Part shown: piece after piece, positions 7,065-14,513 of the stretch
Position numbering within the stretch: position 1 is the first letter of the stretch
Layout: each line of letters opens with the position of its first letter
NCBI GenBank assembly: GCA_012521315.1
Contig: JAAYMP010000200.1
Location: 1 to 22,450 of the forward strand
Reading direction: 5' to 3'
DNA: 22,450 bases
Source of the DNA: Bacillota bacterium
GTDB taxonomy: Bacteria; Bacillota; UBA4882; UBA10575
Position numbers and translations under genes: made by a program
Notes under the pieces: model-generated
Seen by the model: only the letters and a program-made list of their open reading frames with translations
The model's database searches: none
Told to the model about the DNA's origin: nothing

Positions 7065-8717
7065 ATGAAAAAAAGGACTTTTCGCCGTCCCCGGCCGGTG
7101 GCCGAGTTGCGCAAGGATAAGGCAGAAAAACAGCGTCCGGGCGAGCAAGGCGGACCGGAGGAAGGACCGGTCCTGGCCTCCGATTTAGCGGTGAATATTG
7201 CTTACTTAAAGGAACGGATTGGTGCCAGCAATGATGTGGTTTTCCGGGAGTTTGTCATTCCCCTGCCCCAACCGGTCCGGGCGGTTCTTGTCTTTGTCGA
7301 CGGGTTGGTCAGCGGGCAAACGATTAATGAATATATTCTCCTGACGCTGACTGCTTTTGAGGGGACCGACGCCGACTGGGCACTGGACCGGCGGAACCTG
7401 GCCGAAAAAGTTAAAGAACATATTCTGAGCATCGGTGAAGTAAGCGTTCAGAACCAATGGGCACCGGTGATCACCGCGATTCTGTCCGGGGAGTCCGCCT
7501 TATTTTTAGAAGGCGAAGACCGGGTGCTGATCTGCAACACCCGGGGTTGGGAGCACCGGGGGATTGACGAACCGCCCACCGAAGCGGCGGTGCGGGGACC
7601 GCGGGTCGGGTTTAGTGAAGTCTTGCGTACCAATACCGCCCAAGTGCGGCGCTGGATCCGCGACCCGGATCTGCGAGTTAAAGGGATTAAAATAGGGAAG
7701 CGCACCCAGACCGATGTCGCCCTGGTTTATCTGGAGTCGGTCGCCAATCCCGAAGTGGTTGCCGAGGTCGAGAAGCGTTTAAACCGGATCGACATCGACG
7801 GGGTGTTGGAGAGCGCCTATTTGCAGGAATACATCGAAGACCGGCCGTACAGCATCTTTCCGACTTTGCAAGTGACGGAGCGGGTGGACCGGGTGGTGGC
7901 GGCGGTGCTCGAGGGAAAAGTGGCGGTTCTGGCCGACAATACGCCCTTTGCCCTCCTGATGCCGATCACCTTTTGGCAGCTTTATTACTCGGCGGAAGAT
8001 TACTACCACCGGTGGCCGCTGACCATCCTGATCCGGCTCATCCGTTTTCTCGCCTTTTTCTTCTCGTTGTATCTCCCGTCCATCTTTATCGCGCTGGCGG
8101 TCCACAACCCGGAGCTTATCCCATTTAACCTGGCGATTAAAATTGCCGGAACGCGGGAAGGGACTCCTTTCCCCGTTTTCCTGGAGACCTTGTTCATGGA
8201 ACTGGCCATCGAGATCCTCCGGGAAGCCTCGATCCGGTTGCCCGGGCCCTTCGGCCAGACCATCGGGATCGTGGGCGGTTTTATCCTGGGTGATACGGCG
8301 GTCCGGGCCGGTTTAATCTCACCGATCATGACGATTATTGTGGCGTTAACCGCGATCTCTTCTTTCACCGCCCCCAGCTTCGGAGTGGCGATTTCCATGC
8401 GGATTTTGCGGTTCCCGTTGATGATCATCGGGCAGGTTGGCGGGCTATACGGTCTTTCGATTGCGACCATTCTGCTGTTAATCAATATGACCGGGATCCG
8501 TTCTTTCGGTGTTCCCTTCCTCTCTCCGTTGGTCCCGTTGAGCTTTTCTGACCTGAAAGATTTCTTGTTTGTCGTTCCGCGTTGGGCGATGATTAAACGG
8601 CCGCTGGTCAGCGAACCCATCGATATACGACGGGAGGGGTCCAAAGCAAGAAACTGGTGGGAAGCGTTGTTTTACCCGCCGTCCCGTCGGCGCCGGGGAG
8701 GGAAACAGGAAGAATGA
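7065..8717 (+). CDS. gerA: Spore germination protein, GerA family (receptor A subunit)
   Basis: 550 residues, the usual size for the A subunit. A soluble N-terminal half (about 40-290) contains NDVVFREF, FVDGLV and the conserved EDRPYSIFPTLQVTERVDRV region. The motif LADNTPFALLMPITFWQ then leads into about five membrane segments (roughly 320-510). The C-terminal stretch ends in RPLVSEPIDIRREGSKA followed by a basic tail. In endospore formers this protein sits in the inner spore membrane and, with the B and C subunits, senses germinants and forms the ion-release channel. ATG 7065 is preferred over TTG 7059 because GAGG at 7054-7057 is correctly spaced. No sigma-G-like promoter was recognised in the 91-nt gap upstream. 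It shares an ATGA overlap with the B gene. The germinant cannot be read from sequence. Confidence 0.93.
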   Translation: MKKRTFRRPRPVAELRKDKAEKQRPGEQGGPEEGPVLASDLAVNIAYLKERIGASNDVVFREFVIPLPQPVRAVLVFVDGLVSGQTINEYILLTLTAFEGTDADWALDRRNLAEKVKEHILSIGEVSVQNQWAPVITAILSGESALFLEGEDRVLICNTRGWEHRGIDEPPTEAAVRGPRVGFSEVLRTNTAQVRRWIRDPDLRVKGIKIGKRTQTDVALVYLESVANPEVVAEVEKRLNRIDIDGVLESAYLQEYIEDRPYSIFPTLQVTERVDRVVAAVLEGKVAVLADNTPFALLMPITFWQLYYSAEDYYHRWPLTILIRLIRFLAFFFSLYLPSIFIALAVHNPELIPFNLAIKIAGTREGTPFPVFLETLFMELAIEILREASIRLPGPFGQTIGIVGGFILGDTAVRAGLISPIMTIIVALTAISSFTAPSFGVAISMRILRFPLMIIGQVGGLYGLSIATILLLINMTGIRSFGVPFLSPLVPLSFSDLKDFLFVVPRWAMIKRPLVSEPIDIRREGSKARNWWEALFYPPSRRRRGGKQEE

Positions 8718-9811
8718 TTGGGAAACAACGGATGTTATCGTCGCGCCAGATCACCTTGTTGATTTTGGGTCTTGGGATCGGAGGAAGTGTGTTAACCCTC
8801 CCCAGTTTGGCGGCGGATGTCTTTGGGCCCTCCGGCTGGCTGCTGGTTTTCGTCCTGGGGTTGTTCTACACCGGAGGGGGCTGGTTTGCCGCCCGGTTGG
8901 CCGCCAAGTTTCCGGAGGAGACGATCATCGAATATAGCCCCCGTCTCTTGGGGAAATGGCTTGGCTTCCTCTTTAACGTGGTCTTTATTCTCTACTTGTT
9001 TCTGGTCATTCCGGTGAATGTCCGGATCCTCCAGGAAGTGGTCAACATCTCCCTCCTCCCGCGGGCGCCCGCTTGGTTCGTGAGCGGTTCCTATCTTTTA
9101 GTCCTGATCTACGGGGCGACTCGCCCGGTCGATCAGCTTGCCCAGGTGAATGAGCTTTTAATCGAGATCGCCTTGGTCATCGGCTTGTCTGTGTCACTCG
9201 GGTCTCTTCAGCATTTTAAACCGTTGCATTTGATGCCGCTCTTCAGTTGGGACCAGATCAAGCTGGACAAGATTGAGACGTTGGTCGGGGTGACTTTCTC
9301 GTTTGGGAGTATTCCGGTAGTCAGTATGGTGGTTCCTTACATCCGCCGTCCCCAGGAGGTCACAAAGGCCACTGTGAAGGCGACATTGATCATCACCGGG
9401 GTTTATACCTTTTTAACCCTGTCGGTCCTTGGCGTTTTTGGGTATAAGGAAACAATCGATCTTTCCTGGGTCGGGCTGGAACTGGCCAAATCCGTCAATG
9501 TGCAGGCGGTTATCCTCCAAAGGCTGGATTTAGTCCTGATTGTCACGTGGATCTCGGCCTTGTTTACCACCGGTTTAATCGCCAGTTTCCTGGTGGCGTC
9601 AGGCTTGGCCCAATTGTTGCGGGTCCGGAAAGGATCGGCTCTGCTTTGGGGGTTGGTTCCGGTCATCTACTACCTCAGTACCCTACTGAAGAATTACTTT
9701 GTCTGGAGCCAGACCAGTTTTTATATAGCCCTGTTGTCACTGGTGATCACCTTTTTCTTTTATCCTCTGCTTTACCTGTTGAGTTTATGGAAGGGGAAAC
9801 GCCATGTCTAG
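8714..9811 (+). CDS. gerB: Spore germination protein, GerB family (amino-acid permease-like receptor B subunit)
   Basis: 365 residues starting at ATG 8714, overlapping the A-subunit stop by 4 nt (ATGA). It has about ten hydrophobic segments. The first is preceded by SSRQITLLILGLGIGGSVLTLP, typical of the APC-superfamily GerAB group, and SIPVVSMVVPYIRRP near residue 200 is another hallmark. The length fits the family. B subunits bind the germinant in a permease-like pocket in the inner spore membrane. The gene overlaps gerC by 8 nt, so A, B and C are probably made in fixed proportion. Confidence 0.93.
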   Translation: MIGKQRMLSSRQITLLILGLGIGGSVLTLPSLAADVFGPSGWLLVFVLGLFYTGGGWFAARLAAKFPEETIIEYSPRLLGKWLGFLFNVVFILYLFLVIPVNVRILQEVVNISLLPRAPAWFVSGSYLLVLIYGATRPVDQLAQVNELLIEIALVIGLSVSLGSLQHFKPLHLMPLFSWDQIKLDKIETLVGVTFSFGSIPVVSMVVPYIRRPQEVTKATVKATLIITGVYTFLTLSVLGVFGYKETIDLSWVGLELAKSVNVQAVILQRLDLVLIVTWISALFTTGLIASFLVASGLAQLLRVRKGSALLWGLVPVIYYLSTLLKNYFVWSQTSFYIALLSLVITFFFYPLLYLLSLWKGKRHV

Positions 9812-10991
9812 AAGGCTGGGGGTGACGGCGGAAAGCAAAAAAGCGTGCTTGCTGGGGGCCCTCTTGTTGGTCATTCTGACGGCTTCCGGATGTTGGGGAG
9901 GACAGGAATTAAACGCGCGGGCTTTTGTCACGGCGGTCGCGTTTGACCCGATAACGGAAGAAGGGGTCGACCCCGGGGAGTTTCTCCTGGGTGTCCAAAT
10001 CCCCATCCCGGCGAAGATGGGCGGCGGGGGCGGCGACAGCGGCGAACAGGGCGGCGGGGGCGGCCCGCCTTTTGTGGTTTTCGAAACCACTACCAAAATG
10101 GTGTCGGTGGGCATTCGCCAACTGCAAAGGCAATTGGACCGGGAGCTTTTTTTCGGCCATACCCAATTGTTCTTAATCAATGCGGAGTTGGCGGCGACCA
10201 TCGGGGTGGATCAGTTGATGGACCACTTTAAGCGGGACTTCCGGGTACAGCGGATGGCCAGGATCGCCATTATTGACGGGGAAGCAAGGGCGATCTTGAA
10301 TACGCAGCCGCCGATCAGCCAGACCCCGTCGGCTTACATTGAGAATCTGCTTTCGCCGCAGAGCGGGGTTGGCATCAATTACATCTCCGACTTCGGCCGT
10401 TTTCTGGTGGAACAGTCGGACGACGGCATCGAGCCGGTCTTGCCGCGGCTCAAACCGGGCAAGGAGGCCACGGTGACCGGGGGAGCGGCCGTGCTCAAAA
10501 ACGGAAAGTTTGTGGGCTGGTTGAGCAACTTTGAAACTCGCGGCTTGAATATTATCTTAAACCAAAGAATCCGTTCCAACTATGAAGTCGAATGTCCGCT
10601 TCACCCCGGAGAGTCGATCGTGGTCGGCGTGGATAATTTCCACTCCCGCCACCAGTTGCGCGAGGTGAACGGGCAAACCGTTTTCCAGATTAAAGTAAGG
10701 GGGCAATTTGAGACCATTGAGTTCTCCGATCTCCATGGGCCACTGGAGGCGCTCCAAGGCGATTTGGAACGGGGTGTCAGCGCGGTGGTGCAGCGGGAGT
10801 TGGAACAGACCGTCCGGCGCGCCCAGGAGTTGGGGGTGGATTTTTTAGGCGTCGGGCGGTACTTAAAAAGCTATAAACCAGAATGGTGGCGGCAAGTAAA
10901 GGACAACTGGGCAGAGGAGTTTTTTGCTTTGCCCATCGAAGTGGAGGTCGAGATGGAATGGGCGATGACGATCCGGAGGTTTGGGGGATGA
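9804..10991 (+). CDS. gerC: Spore germination lipoprotein, Ger(x)C family
   Basis: 395 residues from ATG 9804. A hydrophobic signal segment ends in the lipobox TASGC, so C30 would be lipidated and the protein tethered to the outer face of the inner spore membrane. Family motifs include CWGGQELNARAFVTAVAFD after the lipobox, RELFFGHTQLFLI, and a C-terminal domain ending around FLGVGRYLKSYKPEWWRQV. Residues 73-87 are an unusual glycine-rich loop made by a duplicated 10-residue unit. Such a loop sits where the family usually has only a short turn between strands. It overlaps the next gene by ATGA at 10988-10991. Confidence 0.92.
   Translation: MSRRLGVTAESKKACLLGALLLVILTASGCWGGQELNARAFVTAVAFDPITEEGVDPGEFLLGVQIPIPAKMGGGGGDSGEQGGGGGPPFVVFETTTKMVSVGIRQLQRQLDRELFFGHTQLFLINAELAATIGVDQLMDHFKRDFRVQRMARIAIIDGEARAILNTQPPISQTPSAYIENLLSPQSGVGINYISDFGRFLVEQSDDGIEPVLPRLKPGKEATVTGGAAVLKNGKFVGWLSNFETRGLNIILNQRIRSNYEVECPLHPGESIVVGVDNFHSRHQLREVNGQTVFQIKVRGQFETIEFSDLHGPLEALQGDLERGVSAVVQRELEQTVRRAQELGVDFLGVGRYLKSYKPEWWRQVKDNWAEEFFALPIEVEVEMEWAMTIRRFGG
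10019..10064 (+). repeat. In-frame 16-bp direct repeat creating a glycine-rich loop in gerC
   Basis: GGGCGGCGGGGGCGGC occurs at 10019-10034 and again at 10049-10064, a period of 30 nt (10 codons). It encodes two GGGGG runs separated by DSGEQ. The spacing keeps the reading frame, so slippage could add or remove whole units. Confidence 0.75.
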
Positions 10992-11920
10992 GCCGGTTTC
11001 AACGGCGGTGGTCGCCGTGGCAACCGTTTAAGTTGTGGGCCCAAGCCCTGCGGGTTCATTATCTTTCCGCTTCTTTAATCCCGGTTTTGCTCGGGATGGT
11101 GATCGCCCGAAACGAGACAACCATTGCCGGCTGGCGTTTCTTCCTGGTCCTGGCGGGGGTCTTCTCCTACCACGGCGGGGCAAACCTCCTCAATGACTTT
11201 TACGACGAGGAGACGGACCGGCTGAACCGGCAACCATCATTGTTCAATGGTGGAAGCCGGGTATTGGTGAAGCGGCTTCTCCCGGCAAAGCAACTGAAAA
11301 GAGCCGCTCTCCTGTGCTATACAACGGGGACGGTTTGCGCTTTAGGGCTGGCCTTGTCCGGCGGGGGCGTCGGCGTCGCCCTTTTCGCCCTGGCCGGATT
11401 GGGCGGCGGTTATTTTTATTCGGCACCCCCTCTTTGCCTGGCGGCGACCGGTTTCGGGGAATTGTGCGTCGGTTTGGTGTTTGGCCCCTTTTTGGTGGCC
11501 GGCACCGCGGTTGCTTTAACCGGGCGTTTTATTCCCACCGCTCTTTTGGTCTCCCTGCCGGTGGGAATCTTAATTGCCGCGGTGATCCTCACGAATGAAC
11601 TTCCCGACTGCGAAAGCGACCGCCAAACGGGGAAACGTACCCTGGTCGTCCGCCTGGGGCGGGAGCGGAGCATCCTTCTCCTGGCTTTCCTCCTGGTGTT
11701 GGCTTTTTGCTTGTTGTTCATGATCGGCATGGGGCTGGGTGCTCCCCGGTCCTGGGCCGGTTTGTTGCTGGCCTGGCCTATGGTCTTTTGGCTGTGGTCC
11801 CAGCGGCGGGGTGGGTTAAAACAGGGCTCGCGGTTTGTGATGACCAGCGCCGGCGTGATCCTGCTCCATATGGCCAGCGGGTTGATGCTCATTATGACGC
11901 TCATAAGGAGGGGGAGCTGA
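10988..11920 (+). CDS. menA: UbiA-family prenyltransferase, MenA-like (probable 1,4-dihydroxy-2-naphthoate polyprenyltransferase)
   Basis: 310 residues with eight to nine membrane segments. The two Asp-rich motifs that bind Mg-prenyl diphosphate are present: NDFYDEETD at 69-77 and NELPDCESD at 203-211, followed by TGKRTLVVRLG. NGGSRVLV after the first motif favours the MenA branch over UbiA proper. The enzyme would attach a polyprenyl chain to an aromatic acceptor in the membrane, most simply for menaquinone. ATG 10988 overlaps the gerC stop by 4 nt, and the polyprenyl synthase gene begins on the base after this stop codon, giving a matched donor-synthesis and transfer pair. No other men genes are in the window, so the acceptor is inferred. 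Confidence 0.8.
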   Translation: MSRFQRRWSPWQPFKLWAQALRVHYLSASLIPVLLGMVIARNETTIAGWRFFLVLAGVFSYHGGANLLNDFYDEETDRLNRQPSLFNGGSRVLVKRLLPAKQLKRAALLCYTTGTVCALGLALSGGGVGVALFALAGLGGGYFYSAPPLCLAATGFGELCVGLVFGPFLVAGTAVALTGRFIPTALLVSLPVGILIAAVILTNELPDCESDRQTGKRTLVVRLGRERSILLLAFLLVLAFCLLFMIGMGLGAPRSWAGLLLAWPMVFWLWSQRRGGLKQGSRFVMTSAGVILLHMASGLMLIMTLIRRGS

Positions 11921-12895
11921 GTGCGGGGCTTGGATCGCTTTGATCCCGGGGCGGCGTTGTTCCCCGATGAGGCGGACGGGATAACGACCCCCCTGAAGAA
12001 GATCCTCAAGGAACTTTTGGCGACACCGGGGAAAGGGTTACGGGGGGAACTGCTCATGTTGTGTGCGGGAGTGCAACCGCCGGCTACCGGCTCCCCCACC
12101 CTAAATGCCCTGGTGTTGGGGGTTGAAGTTTTGCATTTGGCGACTCTGGTCCATGATGACCTGCTGGACCGGGGCGAGCAGCGGCGGGGGCGCCCGGCGG
12201 TCTGGAAGAAGTGGGGGGTAAAAACCGCCGTTTTGGTCGGTGACTATCTTTTCGCCGCCGCCTATCGCCTGCTGTATAGCGCCTGCGGAAAGGAAGGGAT
12301 GGAACGGGTCAATTTTTTACTCCGCGAGATGGTCGCCGGTGAACTGGCCGAGGAGGTCGACAAGTTCTGTATAATCCCGGTTGACCGTTATCTGGAGCGG
12401 ATTGAGCGGAAAACGGCCCGTTTTTTCCAGATCGCCTGTGAGCTGGGGGCCGAATACGCCGCTTCCCCCCGGGGGGTACGGGTCGAGTTGGGGGCTTTCG
12501 GCCGGGAGTTGGGGATGGCTTACCAGCTTCTTGACGACTGGCAGGATTTAAATGGCGGGGCCAAGCGAGACGGGAAACCCGTCTTCCAGGATCTGAAGAA
12601 CGGCGTTCTTACCTTGCCATTACTGCTCATCAGCGGGCAACCGGGTTTCGCCGAGTTGCTGGCCGAGGTGCAAACGGAGGGTAAGGTCCTGCCGAAACAC
12701 CGGCGGCTCATCCGGAAATGGTTGGCGACCGCGCGGGTCGAAGCGGAAGTGGGGCAATGGATTGCCGGTTATCGCCGGCGGGCGGAAGAACGCCTGGCCG
12801 ACCTGGATCTGCCCCAAAGCGACCTCCTGCGGGATTACGCCGCCCGTTTTTTCGAGGAAAAGGGCAAGCAAAAAAGACTTTCCACTGTTCAATAA
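11921..12895 (+). CDS. Polyprenyl diphosphate synthase (heptaprenyl synthase component II-like)
   Basis: 324 residues from GTG 11921, with a strong ribosome site AAGGAGGGGG at 11905-11914. The trans-prenyltransferase signatures are intact: GKGLR at 37-41, the first Asp-rich motif HDDLLD (78-83) with QRRG after it, and the second, DDWQD, at 205-209. It would elongate farnesyl or geranylgeranyl diphosphate with IPP to the quinone side chain used by the adjacent prenyltransferase. Two-component enzymes also need a small HepS/GerCA-type subunit, which is absent here, so this may be a homodimeric synthase or the partner may lie elsewhere. Chain length cannot be read with confidence. The terminator hairpin begins within the last codons. 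Confidence 0.85.
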   Translation: MRGLDRFDPGAALFPDEADGITTPLKKILKELLATPGKGLRGELLMLCAGVQPPATGSPTLNALVLGVEVLHLATLVHDDLLDRGEQRRGRPAVWKKWGVKTAVLVGDYLFAAAYRLLYSACGKEGMERVNFLLREMVAGELAEEVDKFCIIPVDRYLERIERKTARFFQIACELGAEYAASPRGVRVELGAFGRELGMAYQLLDDWQDLNGGAKRDGKPVFQDLKNGVLTLPLLLISGQPGFAELLAEVQTEGKVLPKHRRLIRKWLATARVEAEVGQWIAGYRRRAEERLADLDLPQSDLLRDYAARFFEEKGKQKRLSTVQ

Positions 12896-12910
12896 GGGAA
12901 AGTCTTTTTT
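12870..12910. terminator. Bidirectional intrinsic terminator between the ger-prenyl operon and trpS
   Basis: AAAAAAGACTTTCC (12870-12883) pairs perfectly with GGAAAGTCTTTTTT (12897-12910) around a 13-nt loop. Because the stem starts in an A run and ends in a T run, it can terminate the plus-strand operon and, read the other way, minus-strand trpS transcripts. It overlaps the 3' end and stop codon of the polyprenyl synthase gene. The 12911-12985 stretch holds nothing else I recognise. Confidence 0.85.
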
Positions 12911-12985
12911 TTGCTTTTGGGCGGCGGCGGGCAGCGGCCGGGCAACCGCCGGGCGGGCGGAGAGCGGCGCACGCCAAGCGGACGG

Positions 12986-13975
12986 TCAAAGCAGCCCCAG
13001 TTTTTCCTGGAAGCGCTTGAGCTGGGGGGTGGCGACGGCGCGTGCCTTGGCGGCGCCCGCTTCCAGGATGCTTTCGATGGCCCCCGGGGCCGACAGCTCC
13101 GCCACCTTCTGCTGGAGCGGCCGGAGGGTCTCCACCACCAGTTCGGCCAGGTCCTTTTTGAACTGGCCGTAACCACAGCCTTCGTATTGAGCGGTGATCG
13201 CCTCGATGCTCCGGCCTGAACAGAGGGCGTAGATGACCATCAGATTGGAGACGGCCGGTTTGTTTTCTTCGTCGTAACGGATGACGGCCTCCGAATCAGT
13301 GACCGCGGACATGATCTTCTTTTTGATGACCTCCGGCGGATCGAGGAGGGCGATATAGCTTTTCGGGTTGGGCGACGATTTGGACATTTTCTCCGCGGGA
13401 TCGGTAAGGCTCATGATTCGCCCGCCTTGGCTCCGCGGGGGGATGTAGGGGTCGGGCACTTTAAAGACCTCTTCGTTGAAGCGGTTGTTGATCCGCAGCG
13501 CCAAGTCGCGGCTGAGCTCCAGGTGTTGTTTTTGGTCTTCGCCCACCGGGACCAGATCGGTGTTGTAAAGGAGAATGTCGGCGGCCATCAGGACCGGGTA
13601 GGTCATGAGTCCGGCCGTGACCACCTCTTGTTTCTTTGCTTTGTCTTTAAACTGGGTCATCCGTCTTAGCTCCCCAATGTAGGTGTGGCATTCCAACAGC
13701 CAGCTGAGTTCGGTGTGGGCGGGGACATGCGACTGGACAAAGATGGTGGAGATCTCCGGGTCGATCCCGGCGGCGACAAAGATCCGGGCCGTGTTTTTGA
13801 TGTTTTCTTTTAACGCCGCCGGATCCTGGGGGACGGTTAAAGCATGGAGATCGACGACGCAAAAAAAACAGTCGGCCTCGTGTTGCAGCGTGACGAAGTT
13901 ACGGATCGCCCCCAGGTAATTGCCGAGGGTCAGCGAACCACTGGGTTGCACGCCGGAAAAGACGCGTTTTTTCAT
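12986..13975 (-). CDS. trpS: Tryptophanyl-tRNA synthetase
   Basis: 329 residues, the usual length for bacterial TrpRS. It charges tRNA-Trp in the cytoplasm. The class I signatures are present: PSGSLTLGNY at 11-20 (the HIGH equivalent), KMSKS at 196-200, and GEDQKQHLELSRDLA around 145-159. The start is supported by AAGGAGTG upstream of the ATG on the minus strand. The gene is convergent with the ger-prenyl operon. It is preceded by a Trp-specific T-box leader, so expression should rise when uncharged tRNA-Trp accumulates. A downstream bidirectional hairpin would end the transcript. Confidence 0.97.
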   Translation of the reverse strand: MKKRVFSGVQPSGSLTLGNYLGAIRNFVTLQHEADCFFCVVDLHALTVPQDPAALKENIKNTARIFVAAGIDPEISTIFVQSHVPAHTELSWLLECHTYIGELRRMTQFKDKAKKQEVVTAGLMTYPVLMAADILLYNTDLVPVGEDQKQHLELSRDLALRINNRFNEEVFKVPDPYIPPRSQGGRIMSLTDPAEKMSKSSPNPKSYIALLDPPEVIKKKIMSAVTDSEAVIRYDEENKPAVSNLMVIYALCSGRSIEAITAQYEGCGYGQFKKDLAELVVETLRPLQQKVAELSAPGAIESILEAGAAKARAVATPQLKRFQEKLGLL

Positions 13976-14004
13976 CAGGCAAACACTCCTTTGTGTGGTT
14001 TTAA

Positions 14005-14275
14005 ATAAAAAACCCCGTCCCGTCTTGGGACGAGGTTACTCGCGGTGCCACCCAAGTTGACGCGGCGGGCCTCGCCCACCGGTCCACTTTTACCCGGCCG
14101 GTTGCCGTTGCCCTGTTAACGGAGGAGTCCGCCGGTACCTACTCTCCTTTTCAGCACCGGGCTCACGGAGCCATTCGGCCTTCCGCCGGACCGGTTCGCA
14201 CCCGCCACCGGTTCTCTTTGCCTTAAGAAGGCTTACTTGTTCCGTTCATCGCGGTAAAAATTATTATAACCGTTT
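14005..14275 (-). promoter_or_regulatory. T-box leader of trpS (tRNA-Trp sensing riboswitch)
   Basis: Read on the minus strand, TGGGTGGCACCGCG (14054-14041) is the highly conserved T-box sequence. The UGGC in it matches a tRNA acceptor end with discriminator G, as expected for tRNA-Trp. The specifier lies in GAATGGCTCC, with UGG at 14173-14171, the Trp codon. The terminator is CCTCGTCCC paired with GGGACGGGG (14035-14013, one G-U pair) followed by a T run to about 14005. Uncharged tRNA-Trp would stabilise the antiterminator and allow trpS transcription. This leader and its promoter account for most of the gene-free stretch 13976-14513. Confidence 0.93.
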
Positions 14276-14281
14276 GCAACT

Positions 14282-14310
14282 ATTATATGTGGCTTGTCCT
14301 TCCTTGTCAA
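14282..14310 (-). promoter_or_regulatory. Consensus sigma-A promoter for the T-box/trpS transcript
   Basis: On the minus strand, TTGACA (14310-14305) and TATAAT (14287-14282) are separated by exactly 17 nt, both hexamers fully consensus. Transcription would start near 14275, at the 5' end of the T-box. Confidence 0.92.
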
Positions 14311-14424
14311 GGGAGGGGTCTTGCTGCCAGCCTTCGGGCTTGGCCAGCCTGACGGCCGGAAACGATCTTTTCCGGCCGGCCACGGCTGGAATATGGTTTT
14401 TCCCCCGCCCCGGGAAGGGCTTAT

Positions 14425-14432
14425 GTTATAAT
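14425..14432 (+). promoter_or_regulatory. Extended -10 promoter candidate for dnaE
   Basis: TGTTATAAT contains a consensus TATAAT (14427-14432) with a TG extension. No convincing -35 hexamer is seen at the normal distance. The predicted start near 14439 gives a leader of about 75 nt, divergent from the trpS promoter. Confidence 0.6.
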
Positions 14433-14466
14433 GAAGATAATAGGGTTTGGGGTTAACCCGGTGGGT

Positions 14467-14487
14467 GATCCGTTTTTGGTGCGGATC
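14467..14487 (+). other. Small hairpin in the dnaE leader
   Basis: GATCCG (14467-14472) pairs with CGGATC (14482-14487) around a 9-nt loop that contains five T. It sits 14 nt before the ribosome site. It may affect translation or mRNA stability, but no known regulatory element is recognised. Confidence 0.35.
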
Positions 14488-14513
14488 GAAAAGCGCGGGC
14501 GGAGGCGTTGACC

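Noticed and set aside
8003..8644. 213-codon minus-strand frame inside gerA
   Set aside because: It is antisense to the membrane domain of a clearly recognisable GerA protein and shows no family features.
10019..10064. CRISPR or other mobile-element repeat
   Set aside because: There are only two copies, 30 bp apart, inside a coding gene and in frame. No array, insertion-sequence ends or transposase genes were found anywhere in the window.
12718..13219. Overlapping open frames on both strands around the trpS 3' end
   Set aside because: They are low-complexity Arg/Gly/Pro-rich shadows across a convergent gene junction and a terminator. No start site or motif supports them.
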